Shown: positions 1-10,087, numbered from the stretch's first letter. The stretch: 64,000 nucleotides of DNA from Lysobacter sp. 5GHs7-4 (GCF_021284765.1 NZ_CP089924.1:2188001-2252000); one strand, 5' to 3'. Program-made: numbers and translations. The notes: generated from the sequence alone by a model not told the origin.

Positions 1-507
1 GCCGTAAGCGGCGCAGGTGGCGTCGCCGAACACGCCCATGGCCTTGCCGTCGTAGGGGTTGGTCAGGCCGTCCCAGGCCATGTGGTCCAGCATCTCGGTG
101 CTGCCGTAGCGGATGCCGGTGCGCGAGTTGTTGAGCAGGTGCGGGGCATTGGTCATCGACTCCATGCCGCCGGCGACCACGACCTTGGCCGAGCCGGCCT
201 TGATCAGGTCGTGGCCCAGCATGATCGCCTTCATGCCCGAACCGCAGACCTTGTTGATGGTGGTGCAGCCGGCGGACGTCGGCAGGCCCGCGCCCAACGC
301 GGCCTGGCGCGCCGGGGCCTGGCCCAGGCCGGCGGGCAGCACGCAGCCCATGATGACCTCGTCGACCTGGTCGGCGGCCACGCCGGCCTGATCCAGCGCG
401 GCGGAGATCGCGGCGGTGCCTAGGGTCGGGGTCGGGACGCCGGTGAACTGGCCGAGGAAGGAACCGATGGCGGTGCGCTTGGCACCGACGATGACGATGT
501 CGCTCAT
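1..507 (-). CDS. Acetyl-CoA acetyltransferase (thiolase), N-terminal part
   Basis: The gene runs off the left edge, so only 169 of roughly 390 expected residues are present. The protein opens with MSDIVIVGAKRTAIGSF, the usual thiolase start. It carries the CTTINKVCGSGMKA motif, in which Cys88 is the acyl-accepting nucleophile, followed by the GGMESMTNAP block. The family condenses two acetyl-CoA or thiolytically cleaves acetoacetyl-CoA in the cytoplasm. A GGAG ribosome site lies just before the ATG. It sits downstream of leucine-catabolism genes on the same strand but is separated from them by about 700 bases and a terminator, so it is probably its own transcript. I cannot tell a biosynthetic (PHB-type) thiolase from a degradative one. 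Confidence 0.92.
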   Translation of the reverse strand, partial: MSDIVIVGAKRTAIGSFLGQFTGVPTPTLGTAAISAALDQAGVAADQVDEVIMGCVLPAGLGQAPARQAALGAGLPTSAGCTTINKVCGSGMKAIMLGHDLIKAGSAKVVVAGGMESMTNAPHLLNNSRTGIRYGSTEMLDHMAWDGLTNPYDGKAMGVFGDATCAAYG

Positions 508-831
508 GGCGGACTCCGGAATAGTGCGGCCGGCGCGGGGGCCGGAACTTTCCGATTATGCGACTCGATGCTGCAGTGCCGCAAATGCCGAATTCGGGGT
601 GGCTGGAGCGGAATCGGGGCGGGCGGAAGGGCGGGCGATCGCGGTCGCGACTCACCGCAAAAGCGCGAACGCCGTCGCAAGCTCCGGCGCGACTCGAACC
701 CCGGTCAAGGTCCTGAACCGCTCAGATTGGTGTACCGCTGTGCAACGGCCGGCACCCGATTTGGGTAAGCAGCGCCGCGTGCCGCGACCGGCTTCCTCGA
801 ACTGCGTCGCTGACCCGGCTGCGACGCACCC

Positions 832-1160
832 CGATCGCGGCTCACGCCGCTCCCACAGAAAGCGGAAGCGATCCCTGGTGCATGGACCTCGTCTCGGGGT
901 AGGAGCGGTGCAAGCCGCGACCGCGCCACGTCACATGCCGGTGCACCTTCCGGCATCTCGGGCCGCGGCTCGCGCCGCTCCTACCCCAAAGCGGTTTCGC
1001 CCAACGCCTTCTGTGGGAGCGGCGTAAGCCGCGATTCCCCAGCCGGGCGAGGCACCCACGCCACGGCGAAGGCATGCGCGAGCGGCCATCCCAAAAAGAA
1101 AGGCCGGCGAACCCGCCGGCCTTTCGTAGTAACGCGATCGCGGCTCGCGCCGCTCCCATA
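832..1160. repeat. Cluster of five GGAGCGGCGTRAGCCGCGA repeats
   Basis: Copies lie at about 832-861 (reverse), 898-922 (forward), 962-985 (reverse), 1011-1036 (forward) and 1134-1160 (reverse). Each is a short imperfect palindrome built around AGCGGCGT and AAGCCGCGA, often preceded by CTGTGG. Neighbouring copies in opposite orientation could form longer stems. Such repeats are common in Lysobacter and related genomes; their role is unknown. Confidence 0.85.
1098..1125 (-). terminator. Rho-independent terminator after isovaleryl-CoA dehydrogenase gene
   Basis: A GC-rich stem (AAAGGCCGGCG against CGCCGGCCTTT, loop of four) is followed on the minus strand by a T-rich run (TTTCTTTTT). It lies about 100 bases past the stop of the dehydrogenase gene and before the thiolase gene. 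Confidence 0.75.
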
Positions 1161-1227
1161 GAGAACAGGGCTCGCGAAGCGGAACTTGTGAACCGGCAGC
1201 TGCCGATCAAGCCCAGCCCACAGCGCC

Positions 1228-2385
1228 TCAGCTATTCCCCTGAAACAGCTCCCGCCCGATCAACATGCGCCGGATCTCGTTCGTGCCCGCGCCGATCGCA
1301 TACAACTTCGCATCGCGCAGGATCCGCCCGGTCGGGTACTCGTTGATGTAGCCGTTGCCGCCCAAGGTCTGGATCGCTTCCAGCGCCACCTGCACCGCGC
1401 TGTCGGAGGCGTGCAGCAGGCACGAGGCCGCATCCACGCGGCTCTTGTAGCCGGCATCGAAATCGCGCGCGACCTGGTAGGCGAACGCGCGGCTGGACTG
1501 CAGCGCGGTGTACATGTCGGCGATCTTGCCCTGCATCAGGCCGAAGGTGCCGATGGCCGCGTCGAACTGCTTGCGCTCGCGCACGTAGGGCAGGGCGCTG
1601 TCCATCGCCGACTGCATCAGGCCCAGCGGGCCGCCGCTGAGCACCAGGCGTTCGGTGTTCAGGCCGCTCATCAGCACCTTGACGCCCTGGTTGACCTCGC
1701 CCAGCACGTTCTCGGCCGGAATCTCGCAATCCTCGAACACCAGCTCGCAGGTGTTGGAGCCGCGCATGCCCAGCTTGTCCAACTTCTGCGCCGTGCTGAA
1801 ACCCTTCATGCCCTTTTCGACGATGAAGGCGGTCATGCAGCGGCTGCCGCTGTCCTTGCCGGCGGTGCGCATGTAGACGATCAGCACGTCGGCCTCGGGG
1901 CCGTTGGTGATCCACATCTTGTTGCCGTTGGCCACCCACACGCCGTCCTTGAGTTCGGCGCGGCAGCTCATCGAGCCGACCACGTCCGAACCGGCGCCCG
2001 GCTCGCTCATCGCCAGCGCGCCCTTCCACTCGCCGCTGCACAGCTTGGGCAGGTACTTCTGGCGCTGCGCCTCGTTGGCGTTGGCGTAGAGGTTGGACAC
2101 GCACAGGTTGGAGTGCGCGCCGTACGACAGACCGACCGAACCGGAGGCGCGCGAGATTTCTTCCATCGCCACCAGGTGGGCCAGGTAGCCCATCTCGCTG
2201 CCGCCGTACTCGCCCGGCACGGTCATGCCGAGCAGGCCCATCTCGCCCAGCTTGGGCCACAGGTCCTGCGGGAACGCGTTGTCGTGGTCGATCTGCGCGG
2301 CGCGCGGGGCGATTTCGGCTTCGGCGAAGCGGCGCACGGCCTCGCGCAGCGCATCGATCTCTTCACCCAGGGGGAACGGACGCAT
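1228..2385 (-). CDS. ivd: Isovaleryl-CoA dehydrogenase
   Basis: This flavoenzyme oxidises isovaleryl-CoA to 3-methylcrotonyl-CoA in leucine degradation, passing electrons to ETF. The 385-residue protein has the acyl-CoA dehydrogenase signature [11 protein letters not shown] near residues 125-135. Its putative catalytic Glu245 lies in the [11 protein letters not shown] segment. The C-terminal position that carries the base in most relatives reads GAGTNEI instead of YEGTNEI; this switch is typical of isovaleryl-CoA dehydrogenases and supports the specific call. The ATG at 2385 is preceded by AGGAG at good spacing, which rules out the longer frame starting at 2439. Leucine dehydrogenase is encoded about 95 bases upstream on the same strand, so the two genes cover two steps of leucine breakdown. 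Confidence 0.93.
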   Translation of the reverse strand: MRPFPLGEEIDALREAVRRFAEAEIAPRAAQIDHDNAFPQDLWPKLGEMGLLGMTVPGEYGGSEMGYLAHLVAMEEISRASGSVGLSYGAHSNLCVSNLYANANEAQRQKYLPKLCSGEWKGALAMSEPGAGSDVVGSMSCRAELKDGVWVANGNKMWITNGPEADVLIVYMRTAGKDSGSRCMTAFIVEKGMKGFSTAQKLDKLGMRGSNTCELVFEDCEIPAENVLGEVNQGVKVLMSGLNTERLVLSGGPLGLMQSAMDSALPYVRERKQFDAAIGTFGLMQGKIADMYTALQSSRAFAYQVARDFDAGYKSRVDAASCLLHASDSAVQVALEAIQTLGGNGYINEYPTGRILRDAKLYAIGAGTNEIRRMLIGRELFQGNS

Positions 2386-2444
2386 CGGGACTCCTGTCGA
2401 TCTGAACGGGTTGCACAAAAAATGTGGGTAACGCCCCAACGAAA

Positions 2445-2466
2445 GACGGGGCCTTGCGGCCCCGTC
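2445..2466 (-). terminator. Terminator-like hairpin after leucine dehydrogenase gene
   Basis: The stem GACGGGGCC/GGCCCCGTC with a four-base loop lies just past the stop codon. A short T-rich stretch (TCTTTCGTT) follows on the minus strand, so it may end or weaken transcription between the two leucine-catabolism genes. Confidence 0.55.
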
Positions 2467-2479
2467 GTCGTCGAACCGC

Positions 2480-3583
2480 TTAGTGGCCGCCGCGGATTCG
2501 ACCGCGGAAGCTCGGCGCCGAACGGCCCATCGGCAGCTTCAGCTTGCCGATCGCGTCGATGCGCTCCTCGGCCAGGCGGTCGGCGGCCTTGTAGGTCGGG
2601 ATCGCGTCGCGCTCGGCGATTTCGAAGATGCGGCCCAGGTTGTGGTAGATCGTGCGCATCATGCGCATGGCGCGCTCGCGGTTGTAGCCGTCGAGCTCCA
2701 GCGCCACGTTCATCACGCCGCCGGCGTTCACCGCGTAGTCCGGCGCGTACAGGATGCCGCGCTTGGACACTTCGTCGCCGATGGCGTTGTTGGCCAGCTG
2801 GTTGTTGGCCGCGCCGCAGATGATCTTGGCCTTCAGGCGGGGCAGGGTCTGCTCGTTGATCGTGCCGCCCAGCGCGCAGGGCGAGTAGACATCGGCGTTG
2901 ACGTCGTAGATCTCGTCCAGGCCCACCGCTTCGGCGCCGTACTCGGACACGGCCTTGTCGACCAGGCCCTTGTTGATGTCGGTGACGAAGATCTTGGCGC
3001 CGCGTTCCTTCAGCAGCTTCACGAACTCCATGCCGACGTGGCCCAGGCCCTGCACGGCGTAGCTGTACTTGCCCACTTCCTCGTCGCCGAAGCGCTTGTT
3101 CAGCGCGGCCATCAGGCCCTGCAGGGTGCCGTAGGCGGTGAACGGCGAGGGATCGCCGGAACCGCCGTGGACCTGGTGCACGCCGGTCACGTACTCGGTC
3201 TCGCGGTACACGTATTCCATGTCGTTGACGTCGATGCCGACGTCCTCGGCGGTGATGTAGCGGCCGCCCAGCGAATCGACGAACTTGCCGAACGCGCGGA
3301 ACAGCGCCTCGGACTTGTCGGCGGCCGGATCGCCGATGATCACCGCCTTGCCGCCGCCGATGTTCAGGCCCGCGACCGCGTTCTTGTAGGTCATGCCGCG
3401 GCTCAGACGCAGCACGTCGTTCAGCGCGTCCTGCTCGGTCTTGTACGGCCACATGCGCAGACCGCCCAGCGCCGGGCCCAGCACCGTGTTGTGGATCGCG
3501 ATGATGGCCTTCAGGCCGGCGTCCTTGTTATGGCAGAACACGACCTGCTCATGGCCGAAGGTGTCGAGGGTTTCGAAAATCAT
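2480..3583 (-). CDS. Leucine (branched-chain amino acid) dehydrogenase
   Basis: The 367-residue protein belongs to the Glu/Leu/Phe/Val dehydrogenase family, which reversibly deaminates branched-chain amino acids to 2-oxo acids with NAD. The substrate-binding and catalytic lysines are visible as Lys67 (GMTYKNA) and Lys79 (NIGGGKAVI). The Rossmann motif GLGHVG lies near the middle, before FVKLL. The length is normal for leucine dehydrogenase and the N-terminus ([14 protein letters not shown]) is typical of the bacterial enzymes. The gene lies just upstream of isovaleryl-CoA dehydrogenase. This route also feeds the iso-branched fatty acids that dominate Xanthomonadaceae membranes. Valine or phenylalanine preference cannot be excluded. 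Confidence 0.92.
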   Translation of the reverse strand: MIFETLDTFGHEQVVFCHNKDAGLKAIIAIHNTVLGPALGGLRMWPYKTEQDALNDVLRLSRGMTYKNAVAGLNIGGGKAVIIGDPAADKSEALFRAFGKFVDSLGGRYITAEDVGIDVNDMEYVYRETEYVTGVHQVHGGSGDPSPFTAYGTLQGLMAALNKRFGDEEVGKYSYAVQGLGHVGMEFVKLLKERGAKIFVTDINKGLVDKAVSEYGAEAVGLDEIYDVNADVYSPCALGGTINEQTLPRLKAKIICGAANNQLANNAIGDEVSKRGILYAPDYAVNAGGVMNVALELDGYNRERAMRMMRTIYHNLGRIFEIAERDAIPTYKAADRLAEERIDAIGKLKLPMGRSAPSFRGRIRGGH

Positions 3584-4005
3584 CGGGTGCTCCGAAACGG
3601 CGTGGTTGCGCGTAGCGCGTAACGCCAGGAATGTCTGGTAAGTCGGTGAAAAATAAGAAATTCGCCTGCGCGGAGCCTCATGGACAGGCGCCGCAGGGGC
3701 GACAGTCTAAAGCAATCGGCGGATACGGCTATGTATGGGGCCGGGCGGTTCGCCGACGGACCGAACATGAACAGGCGACCACGCCCGCAGCAGCAACCAA
3801 CGCTTTGGGGTAGGAGCGGCGTAAGCCGCGACCACGCCCCCGCCCCCGCGCCGCCTCTCCGATTCCCGAAGCCTCTCCAGCGCTCTCTGTGGGAGCGGCG
3901 TGAGCCGCGATCTCCCCATGCCAGGCAAGCGCCGCGATTCGCGGTGCCTCATCGCGGCTCACGCAGCCCCCACAGAAAGCAGGAGCCTCCCCCGGCAACT
4001 CGACC
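3584..4005. other. Gene-free interval with repeats
   Basis: About 420 bases between the leucine dehydrogenase start and the end of the prolyl-hydroxylase-like gene hold three repeat copies and no credible reading frame. Promoter sequence for the leucine dehydrogenase gene must lie near 3590-3700, but I see no strong consensus box. Confidence 0.6.
3807..3976. repeat. Three GGAGCGGCGTRAGCCGCGA repeats
   Basis: Forward copies lie at about 3807-3832 and 3886-3911, and a reverse copy at 3950-3976. The last two face each other and could pair into a long imperfect hairpin. They belong to the same family as the copies at 832-1160. Confidence 0.85.
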
Positions 4006-5274
4006 TCAAAACAACCGATACGGCCGCTCCCGCAACCACAACGTCGCCAGCCATTTCTCCCCGCGCAACACCGGCAACCCCGCATGCAGCGAATCCGGAT
4101 CCGGCCGCCCGTCCGCGTGCAGATTGTCGAAGATCACCGCGCGCCCCGGCAGCGGCGCGACACGCACCGCTGCCACCGGAAACTCGGTCTCGCCACCGGC
4201 CTCGACCGCGTTGAGATACACGCAGACCGTGCGCAGCCGGTTGCCGGCCTCGGGCCGGTCGCGCTCCAGCGAACCCGGCGGCCGGTAATCGCGATGCGGC
4301 CGGTACTCCTCGCCCGGCGCATAGCGCAGCACCGTCAGATGCTCCGCCTGCGGCAGCGCCACGCCGGCTGCATGGGCCATGCGCAGTTGCACCACGCGCA
4401 GCGCGATGTCCTCGATGATCGGGTCGAACGCCGAATCGCTGCTGGTGCGCTGCGCATGCGGCACCGGCAGGCCCGTGTCCGGGTTGATGGTCTGCGAACG
4501 CTGCAGCGACGGCTGCGCACTGGCGATCAGCAGCCGGCATTCGTCCGCCGACATCAGCCCGTCCACGCAGGCCACGCGCGGCGCCGACGCCAGCGGCGTC
4601 ACCGCGACCGGCTGCAAGGCCTCTTCTAAGGCCAGGGTGCCCGGCGCGATCGCCGCCGCCATCGCCGGCGGCGGCGGAGTGCTGGCGGGCAGGCGGGTCA
4701 CGCCGTGCGCGGCCAACTGCTGCAGGATTTCCTGCGCCGCGCGCGGTTGCGCCGGGCAGCCCTCGCCGCGCGCCAGGCGCTCGGCCAGCAGGCGCGCGGC
4801 CACGATGTCGCCGCGCCCCGCACCGCGTTCCAGCAACTGCAGGCACACGGTCTGATCGCGCTCGTTGGCGCGCCGGCCGAAATGGATCGCCGCCGCCCGC
4901 AGCGCCGGCGGGTAGTCGGCCTGGATCGCCGCCAGCAGGCGCTCGTTGCTGCGCCCGTCGTGCGGCAGCGCCGACCCGCCCAGCGCGATCAGCGCCAGAA
5001 AGTACCCCGCGATCGGACTGCCGGCCGACTCCGCGCGCAACAGCCACTCCACCGCGTGCTCCGGATCGGCCTGCGTGCCCACCCCGTACATCAGCATGCG
5101 CGCGTACTCGATCTGCGCGTTGGCCAGCCCGGCCTCGGCCGCGCGCCGATGCAGTAGGCAGGCCTCGTCCAGACGCTGACGCGTCACCAAGGCGGTGGCC
5201 AGGTGGTAGAGCGCCTGCGGCGAGCCGCGTTCGGCGTCCAGGCGCAGGCGGGTGAGATCGGGGTCGTCGCTCAT
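4006..5274 (-). CDS. Sel1-repeat protein with C-terminal prolyl 4-hydroxylase (2OG-Fe(II)) domain
   Basis: The 422-residue protein has two parts. Residues 15 to about 150 form helical TPR/Sel1-like repeats (for example ALYHLATALV and NAQIEYARMLMYGVG with alternating small residues). The C-terminal 200 residues are a prolyl 4-hydroxylase fold. The iron ligands are visible as the HRD motif near residue 325 and the distal His in SLHAGLPV near 390, and the 2-oxoglutarate-binding Lys is in RGEKW. The segment GGETEFP and the RLRTVCVYLN strand match the family. It probably hydroxylates a protein or peptide in the cytoplasm, with the repeats selecting the partner. There is no signal peptide. The substrate is unknown. 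Confidence 0.82.
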   Translation of the reverse strand: MSDDPDLTRLRLDAERGSPQALYHLATALVTRQRLDEACLLHRRAAEAGLANAQIEYARMLMYGVGTQADPEHAVEWLLRAESAGSPIAGYFLALIALGGSALPHDGRSNERLLAAIQADYPPALRAAAIHFGRRANERDQTVCLQLLERGAGRGDIVAARLLAERLARGEGCPAQPRAAQEILQQLAAHGVTRLPASTPPPPAMAAAIAPGTLALEEALQPVAVTPLASAPRVACVDGLMSADECRLLIASAQPSLQRSQTINPDTGLPVPHAQRTSSDSAFDPIIEDIALRVVQLRMAHAAGVALPQAEHLTVLRYAPGEEYRPHRDYRPPGSLERDRPEAGNRLRTVCVYLNAVEAGGETEFPVAAVRVAPLPGRAVIFDNLHADGRPDPDSLHAGLPVLRGEKWLATLWLRERPYRLF

Positions 5275-5350
5275 CGCCTGAGCGTAACCGAGCCTCGCGC
5301 CGCTGGGCAGGCATCGCGGGCGTTACGCGTACGCAACGCCCGCGCCGTGC

Positions 5351-5668
5351 TCAGCGCCGCGCCCAGTAACCGTCGTTGAGGCGCCAGCCCGGCCCGTGCC
5401 GGTGCCAGCGCGGCGCGACATAGACATAGCCCGGCCGCACGCGCACGTAATGCCCGCCCATCCACACATGCTGGCGTCCGTTCCAGCGCCAGTAGCCCGG
5501 CGCCCACACATAGCCGCGCCGCACCTGCACGCGCTCGTAGCGCAGCGGCGGCGGCGCCACCCGCACGCTCACGTCCACATACCCGCGCGCCTGCGCCGGC
5601 GCCGCATGCACCGCACCCAGCGCCGCCACCGCGATCGCCGTCGCCACCACCCAAGAACGCATCGCCAT
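5351..5668 (-). CDS. Small secreted YXWGXW-repeat protein
   Basis: This 105-residue protein starts with a signal peptide (MAMRSWVVATAIAVAALGAVHA, cut near APAQA). The mature part is rich in Tyr, Trp, Arg and Gly, with repeats such as GYVWAPGYWRWNGRQHVW and GGHYVRVRPGYVYVAPRW. This matches the YXWGXW short-repeat family found in many proteobacteria, which has no known function and is presumably periplasmic or surface-located. It is separated from the upstream and downstream genes by short gaps and is probably monocistronic. Confidence 0.78.
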   Translation of the reverse strand: MAMRSWVVATAIAVAALGAVHAAPAQARGYVDVSVRVAPPPLRYERVQVRRGYVWAPGYWRWNGRQHVWMGGHYVRVRPGYVYVAPRWHRHGPGWRLNDGYWARR

Positions 5669-6061
5669 CGTCCTGCTCCGCTACCGGCGCCATCCGCCGT
5701 CAGCCAGACAACGCCCGCATCCCCGCCGCTGTTGACGCGCGCCGCGTCATAATTCAGTGCCGCGCCAGCAAGCTGAAGCCCGGCTCGCTGAGCGTGAACG
5801 ACGCCGGCTTCGGTTCCGGAGCTGGCTCTGGCTCCTGCTTTCTGTGGGAGCGGCGTGAGCCGCGATCGGTGTGTGGTGTCGCAGCCAATCGCCGCGTGGC
5901 GCCGGCGTGTGCGGTGGCGAATCGCGGCTCACGCCGCTCCCACAGAAAGCGGGGCGGCCTCGCCAACCAGCGCCCCATACCCGCCCGCACGTCCCCAACG
6001 CCAGCCCCGACACCCCCACGCGTTACAATGCGCGCAATCCGTTTTTCGTATTGAGCGCGCC
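5669..6061. other. Intergenic region upstream of icmF
   Basis: No gene is supported in these 393 bases. They hold a long perfect inverted repeat (5837-5950) and a -10-like TACAAT at 6024-6029, well placed to drive icmF. I see no good -35 box. Confidence 0.55.
5837..5950. repeat. Perfect 30-bp inverted repeat made of two intergenic repeat copies
   Basis: Positions 5837-5866 and 5921-5950 are exact reverse complements, each a full copy of the CTGTGGGAGCGGCGTGAGCC-type repeat with GCTTT at its outer edge. The spacer is 54 bases. Transcribed, this would form a very stable hairpin, and the arrangement resembles a REP-doublet (REPIN). Confidence 0.88.
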
Positions 6062-9000
6062 ATGAGCACACCCGCTGCCGTAGTCCCCGCCTCGCAGGCC
6101 GACGCCACCCCGCTGCGCTTCGTCACCGCCGCCAGCCTGTTCGACGGCCACGACGCCGCGATCAACATCATGCGTCGCCTGATCCAGGGGCAGGGCGCCG
6201 AAGTGGTCCACCTGGGCCATAACCGCTCGGTCGAGGACGTGGTGCGCGCCGCGCTGCAGGAAGACGCCGACGGCATCGCCCTGTCCAGCTACCAGGGCGG
6301 CCACGTCGAGTACTTCAAGTACATGGTCGACATGCTCAAGGAGCGCGGCGCCGGCCACATCCGCGTGTTCGGCGGCGGCGGCGGCACCATCACCCCCGAG
6401 GAAATCCGCGAACTGCAGGCCTACGGCGTGGAGCGCATCTACCACCCCAACGACGGCATGCACATGGGCCTGGTGGCGATGATCGAGGACGTGATCCGCC
6501 GCGCCAACGAGGGCCGCATCGCCGACACCGCGCCCGACAAGCCGGCCGCCATCGACGACGAAATCACCATCGGCAAGACCCTGTCGGCGATCGAAGAGGG
6601 CCTGCTCGACGAAGCCCAGCTCGCCCACCTGCGCAAGCAGTGGCAGTTGTCCGGCGGCAAGACCCCGGTGGTCGGCATCACCGGCACCGGCGGCGCCGGC
6701 AAGTCCTCGGTCACCGACGAACTGCTCAACCGCTTCCTCGCCAACTTCCCCGAGATGCGCATCGCCGTGATCTCGGTCGACCCGACCCGCCGCCGCACCG
6801 GCGGCGCGCTGCTGGGCGACCGCATCCGCATGAACTCGCTGCGCAGCCCGCGCGTGTACATGCGCTCCATGGCCACGCGCCGCCAGCACGTGGCGACCAA
6901 CGCCGTGCTCAAGGACTGCATCGGCTTCCTCAAGGGCCTGGGCTACGACCTGGTCATCGTCGAAACCGCCGGCATCGGCCAGAGCGACTCGGAAATCGTC
7001 GACCTGGTCGACTTCCCCATGTACGTGATGACCAGCGACTTCGGCGCGCCCAGCCAGCTGGAAAAGATCGACATGCTCGATTACGCCGAGCTGGTCGTGC
7101 TCAACAAGTTCGACAAGCGCGGCGCCGAAGACGCCCTGCGCGACGTGCGCAAGCAGTGGAAGCGCAACCGCGTCGCCTTCACCACCAAGGACGAGGACAT
7201 CCCGGTCTATCCGACCATCGCCAGCCAGTTCAACGACCCCGGCGTCAGCTGGATGTTCGCCAACCTGTGCCGCCTGCTCAGCGAGAAACTGTCGCTGCCG
7301 GCCGAGCGTTGGGCCCCGCAGATCAACACCGACCTCAAGGAACCGCGCGCCACCGTGCTGATTCCGGGCGCGCGCGTGCGCTACCTGGCCGAGATCGCCG
7401 AGCAGGGCCGCGGCATCAACAAGCAGATCGAAACCCAGTCCGAAATCGCCGACCGCGCGCAGTCGTACTGGCAGTCGCTGCACGACCTGGGCGACGAGCA
7501 GTTGCCCAAGCAGCTCGACCTCTACAGCGGCGAAGCCCTGCTGGAAGGCGGCGACCGCACCCTGCTGACCCTGCGCCAGCGCTACAACGACGCCGTGCAG
7601 TCGCTCAGCTCCGACGCCCTCAAGCTGCTGCGCGACTGGCCGGCGCGCCTGAAGTCGATCACCGACGAGGTCAACGAGTACAAGGTCCGCGACAAGGTCA
7701 TCCGCGTCGAGAACTACCGCGAATCGCTGAGCCACCAGAAGATCCCCAAGATCGCCGCGCCCACCTACAAGAGCTGGGGCGAACTGCTGACCTTCCTGCA
7801 GAAGGAAAACCTGCCGGGCTATTACCCCTACACCGGCGGCGTCTACCCGTACCGCCGCACCGGCGAAGACCCGATCCGCATGTTCGCCGGCGAAGGCACG
7901 CCCGAGCGCACCAACCGCCGCTTCCACTACCTGTCCGTGGGCCAGCCGGCCGCGCGCCTGTCCACCGCCTTCGACAGCGTCACCTTGTACGGCGAAGACC
8001 CGGCCGTGCGCCCGGACATCTACGGCAAGATCGGCAACTCCGGCGTCAACATCGCGTCCCTGGACGACATGAAGAAGCTGTACTCCGGCTTCGACCTGTG
8101 CGCGCCCAGCACCTCGGTGTCGATGACCATCAACGGCCCCGCGCCGATCATCCTGGCGATGTTCATGAACACCGCCATCGACCAACAGGTCGAGAAGTAC
8201 CTGCGCGAGGACGGCGCGCGCTGGGACGCCGCCCACGACACCATCGAAAAACTCTACGAAGGCAAGCAGCGCCCGCAGTACGGCGGCCTGCTGCCCGAGA
8301 CCAACGACGGCCTGGGACTGGGCCTGCTCGGCGTCACCGGCGACCAGGTCGTCGACGCCGAGACCTACCAGCGCATCAAGGACCAGACCCTGGCCACCGT
8401 GCGCGGCACTGTCCAGGCCGACATCCTCAAAGAAGACCAGGCCCAGAACACCTGCATCTTCAGCACCGAGTTCGCCCTGCGCATGATGGGCGACATCCAG
8501 CAGTTCTTCGTCGACAAGAACGTGCGCAACTTCTACTCGGTGTCGATCAGCGGCTACCACATCGCCGAAGCCGGCGCCAACCCGATCAGCCAGCTCGCCT
8601 TCACCCTGTCCAACGGCTTCACCATCGTCGAGTACTACCTCGCGCGCGGGATGAAGATCGACGACTTCGCGCCCAACCTGTCGTTCTTCTTCAGCAACGG
8701 CATGGACCCGGAGTACACCGTCATCGGCCGCGTCGCCCGCCGCATCTGGGCCCGCGCCATGCGCGAGCGCTACGGCGCCGACCCGCGCAGCCAGATGATG
8801 AAGTACCACATCCAGACCTCGGGCCGCTCCCTGCACGCCCAGGAAATCCAGTTCAACGACATTCGCACCACGCTGCAGGCCCTGTACGCGCTGTTCGACA
8901 ACTGCAACAGCCTGCACACCAACGCCTACGACGAAGCCATCACCACGCCCACCGAGGAATCGGTGCGCCGCGCGGTGGCGATCCAGATGATCATCAACAA

Positions 9001-9505
9001 AGAGCTGGGTCTGAACTTCAACGAGAACCCCTGGCAGGGCAGCTTCATCGTCGACAAGCTCACCGACATCGTCGAAGAGGCCGTCTACAAGGAGTTCGAG
9101 GCCATCAGCGAGCGCGGCGGCGTGCTCGGCGCCATGGACACCATGTACCAGCGCGGCAAGATCCAGGAAGAGTCGCTGTACTACGAACACAAGAAGCACG
9201 ACGGCAGCCTGCCGCTGGTCGGCGTCAACACCTTCCTGCCCAAGGACCACGGCGGCGACATCGTCACCGAGATCGAACTGATCCGCTCCACCGAAGGCGA
9301 GAAGGGCCAGCAGATCGACAACGTCCAGGCCTATCAGGCCGGCCGCAACGCCTACGCCGCCGACGGCCTCAAGGGGTTGCAGTCCGCCGCCCGCGAACGC
9401 CGCAACGTGTTCGCCAGCCTGATGGAAGCGGTCAAGACCCACAGCCTGGGCCAGATCAGCCACGCGCTGTACGACGTGGGCGGCGAGTACCGGCGCAATA
9501 TGTAA
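6062..9505 (+). CDS. icmF: Fused isobutyryl-CoA mutase with GTPase chaperone domain (IcmF)
   Basis: The 1147-residue protein fuses a B12-binding domain (residues 18 to about 150, with [13 protein letters not shown] and the GGGGGTIT loop), a MeaB/ArgK-type GTPase (P-loop GTGGAGKSS near 207-215; NKFD later) and an acyl-CoA mutase barrel (about 580-1140). This order is diagnostic of IcmF, which interconverts isobutyryl-CoA and butyryl-CoA, and in some cases isovaleryl- and pivalyl-CoA, using adenosylcobalamin. The GTPase loads and protects the cofactor. The ATG at 6062 was chosen because upstream sequence back to 5855 is repeat DNA. The mutase active-site segment reads GVYPYRR, with Tyr595 where characterised IcmF has Phe. 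Older annotation may call it methylmalonyl-CoA mutase. It fits the nearby branched-chain catabolism genes. Confidence 0.9.
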   Translation: MSTPAAVVPASQADATPLRFVTAASLFDGHDAAINIMRRLIQGQGAEVVHLGHNRSVEDVVRAALQEDADGIALSSYQGGHVEYFKYMVDMLKERGAGHIRVFGGGGGTITPEEIRELQAYGVERIYHPNDGMHMGLVAMIEDVIRRANEGRIADTAPDKPAAIDDEITIGKTLSAIEEGLLDEAQLAHLRKQWQLSGGKTPVVGITGTGGAGKSSVTDELLNRFLANFPEMRIAVISVDPTRRRTGGALLGDRIRMNSLRSPRVYMRSMATRRQHVATNAVLKDCIGFLKGLGYDLVIVETAGIGQSDSEIVDLVDFPMYVMTSDFGAPSQLEKIDMLDYAELVVLNKFDKRGAEDALRDVRKQWKRNRVAFTTKDEDIPVYPTIASQFNDPGVSWMFANLCRLLSEKLSLPAERWAPQINTDLKEPRATVLIPGARVRYLAEIAEQGRGINKQIETQSEIADRAQSYWQSLHDLGDEQLPKQLDLYSGEALLEGGDRTLLTLRQRYNDAVQSLSSDALKLLRDWPARLKSITDEVNEYKVRDKVIRVENYRESLSHQKIPKIAAPTYKSWGELLTFLQKENLPGYYPYTGGVYPYRRTGEDPIRMFAGEGTPERTNRRFHYLSVGQPAARLSTAFDSVTLYGEDPAVRPDIYGKIGNSGVNIASLDDMKKLYSGFDLCAPSTSVSMTINGPAPIILAMFMNTAIDQQVEKYLREDGARWDAAHDTIEKLYEGKQRPQYGGLLPETNDGLGLGLLGVTGDQVVDAETYQRIKDQTLATVRGTVQADILKEDQAQNTCIFSTEFALRMMGDIQQFFVDKNVRNFYSVSISGYHIAEAGANPISQLAFTLSNGFTIVEYYLARGMKIDDFAPNLSFFFSNGMDPEYTVIGRVARRIWARAMRERYGADPRSQMMKYHIQTSGRSLHAQEIQFNDIRTTLQALYALFDNCNSLHTNAYDEAITTPTEESVRRAVAIQMIINKELGLNFNENPWQGSFIVDKLTDIVEEAVYKEFEAISERGGVLGAMDTMYQRGKIQEESLYYEHKKHDGSLPLVGVNTFLPKDHGGDIVTEIELIRSTEGEKGQQIDNVQAYQAGRNAYAADGLKGLQSAARERRNVFASLMEAVKTHSLGQISHALYDVGGEYRRNM

Positions 9506-10081
9506 GTCGCCGCTTCGCGCGAAGCACAGGCAACAGCAAATCCCCCCTAACCCCCCTTTTTCAAAAGGGGGGACAGATCGCTGTCGCTCCAGCTTGTCTT
9601 CCCCCTTTGAAAAGGGGGAACAGATCGCTGTCGCTCCAGCTTGCCTTCCCCCTTTGAAAATGGGGAACAGATCGCTGTCGCTCCAGCTTGTCTTCCCCCT
9701 TTGAAAATGGGGAGCAGATCGCTCTCGCCCCAGCTTGTCTTCCCCCTTTGAAAAGGGGAACAGATCGCTGTCGCCCCGCTTGTCTTCCCCCTTTGAAAAA
9801 GGGGGATTGAGGGGGATTTGCTTTTAGCGCACCAAAGCTGCCTAGCGCTCATTCAACATCCCCCGCATCAACGGCACGCATCGCACCCGTCCCGCCTGCC
9901 CATGCGCGGTCCGATGCTGGCGCTGCCGCATCCGGGCGACGCCGAACCTAAGCCCCCGGCCGAGCTGGCGATTCGAGCGCAACACATGCCGCACGCGAGC
10001 GTCTGTCGCCCACCGACACGCGCGAGTACACTGCGCGGCCGTCGAACGACGGGCCAATCAAAACCGTAAGCCATAGGGGAA
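9506..10081. other. Intergenic region dominated by a tandem palindromic array
   Basis: These 576 bases hold the 9536-9821 array and then about 260 bases with no recognised feature before the hydrolase gene. The minus-strand frame at 9547-9852 consists only of array translation. Confidence 0.6.
9536..9821. repeat. 47-bp tandem array of palindromes inside a larger inverted repeat
   Basis: Six palindromes of the type CCCCCTTTGAAAAGGGGG start near 9551, 9601, 9648, 9695, 9742 and 9787. They are separated by a conserved spacer containing CAGATCGCTGTCGCTCCAGC. Periods are about 50, 47, 47, 47 and 45 bases. The array is bounded by GCAAATCCCCC on the left and its reverse complement GGGGGATTTGC on the right, so the whole block is one large inverted repeat. 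It directly follows the icmF stop and probably also folds as a strong transcript end. Confidence 0.9.
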
Positions 10082-10087
10082 ATGTGC

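Larger units (their letters stand above)
508..1227. other. Gene-free interval with interspersed repeats
   Basis: This 720-base gap holds no convincing gene. Reading frames across it are interrupted or made of repeat sequence. It contains several copies of the GGAGCGGCGTRAGCCGCGA repeat in both orientations and one rho-independent terminator for the isovaleryl-CoA dehydrogenase gene. Confidence 0.7.

Noticed and set aside
5855..6061. Upstream extension of icmF to 5855
   Set aside because: The added residues come from intergenic repeat DNA and a -10-like box lies inside this stretch.
6023..9463. A 1146-codon minus-strand reading frame opposite icmF
   Set aside because: It is a high-GC shadow of the mutase gene: low-complexity Ala/Val/Gly/Asp protein with no domain, fully covered by a well-supported gene.
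9536..9821. CRISPR-like array
   Set aside because: The repeats are palindromic with conserved, not variable, spacers, and there are no cas genes in the window.
9547..9852. A 101-codon minus-strand protein over the 47-bp array
   Set aside because: It translates only the palindromic repeats; similar LFQRG-type peptides are a known artefact of such elements.
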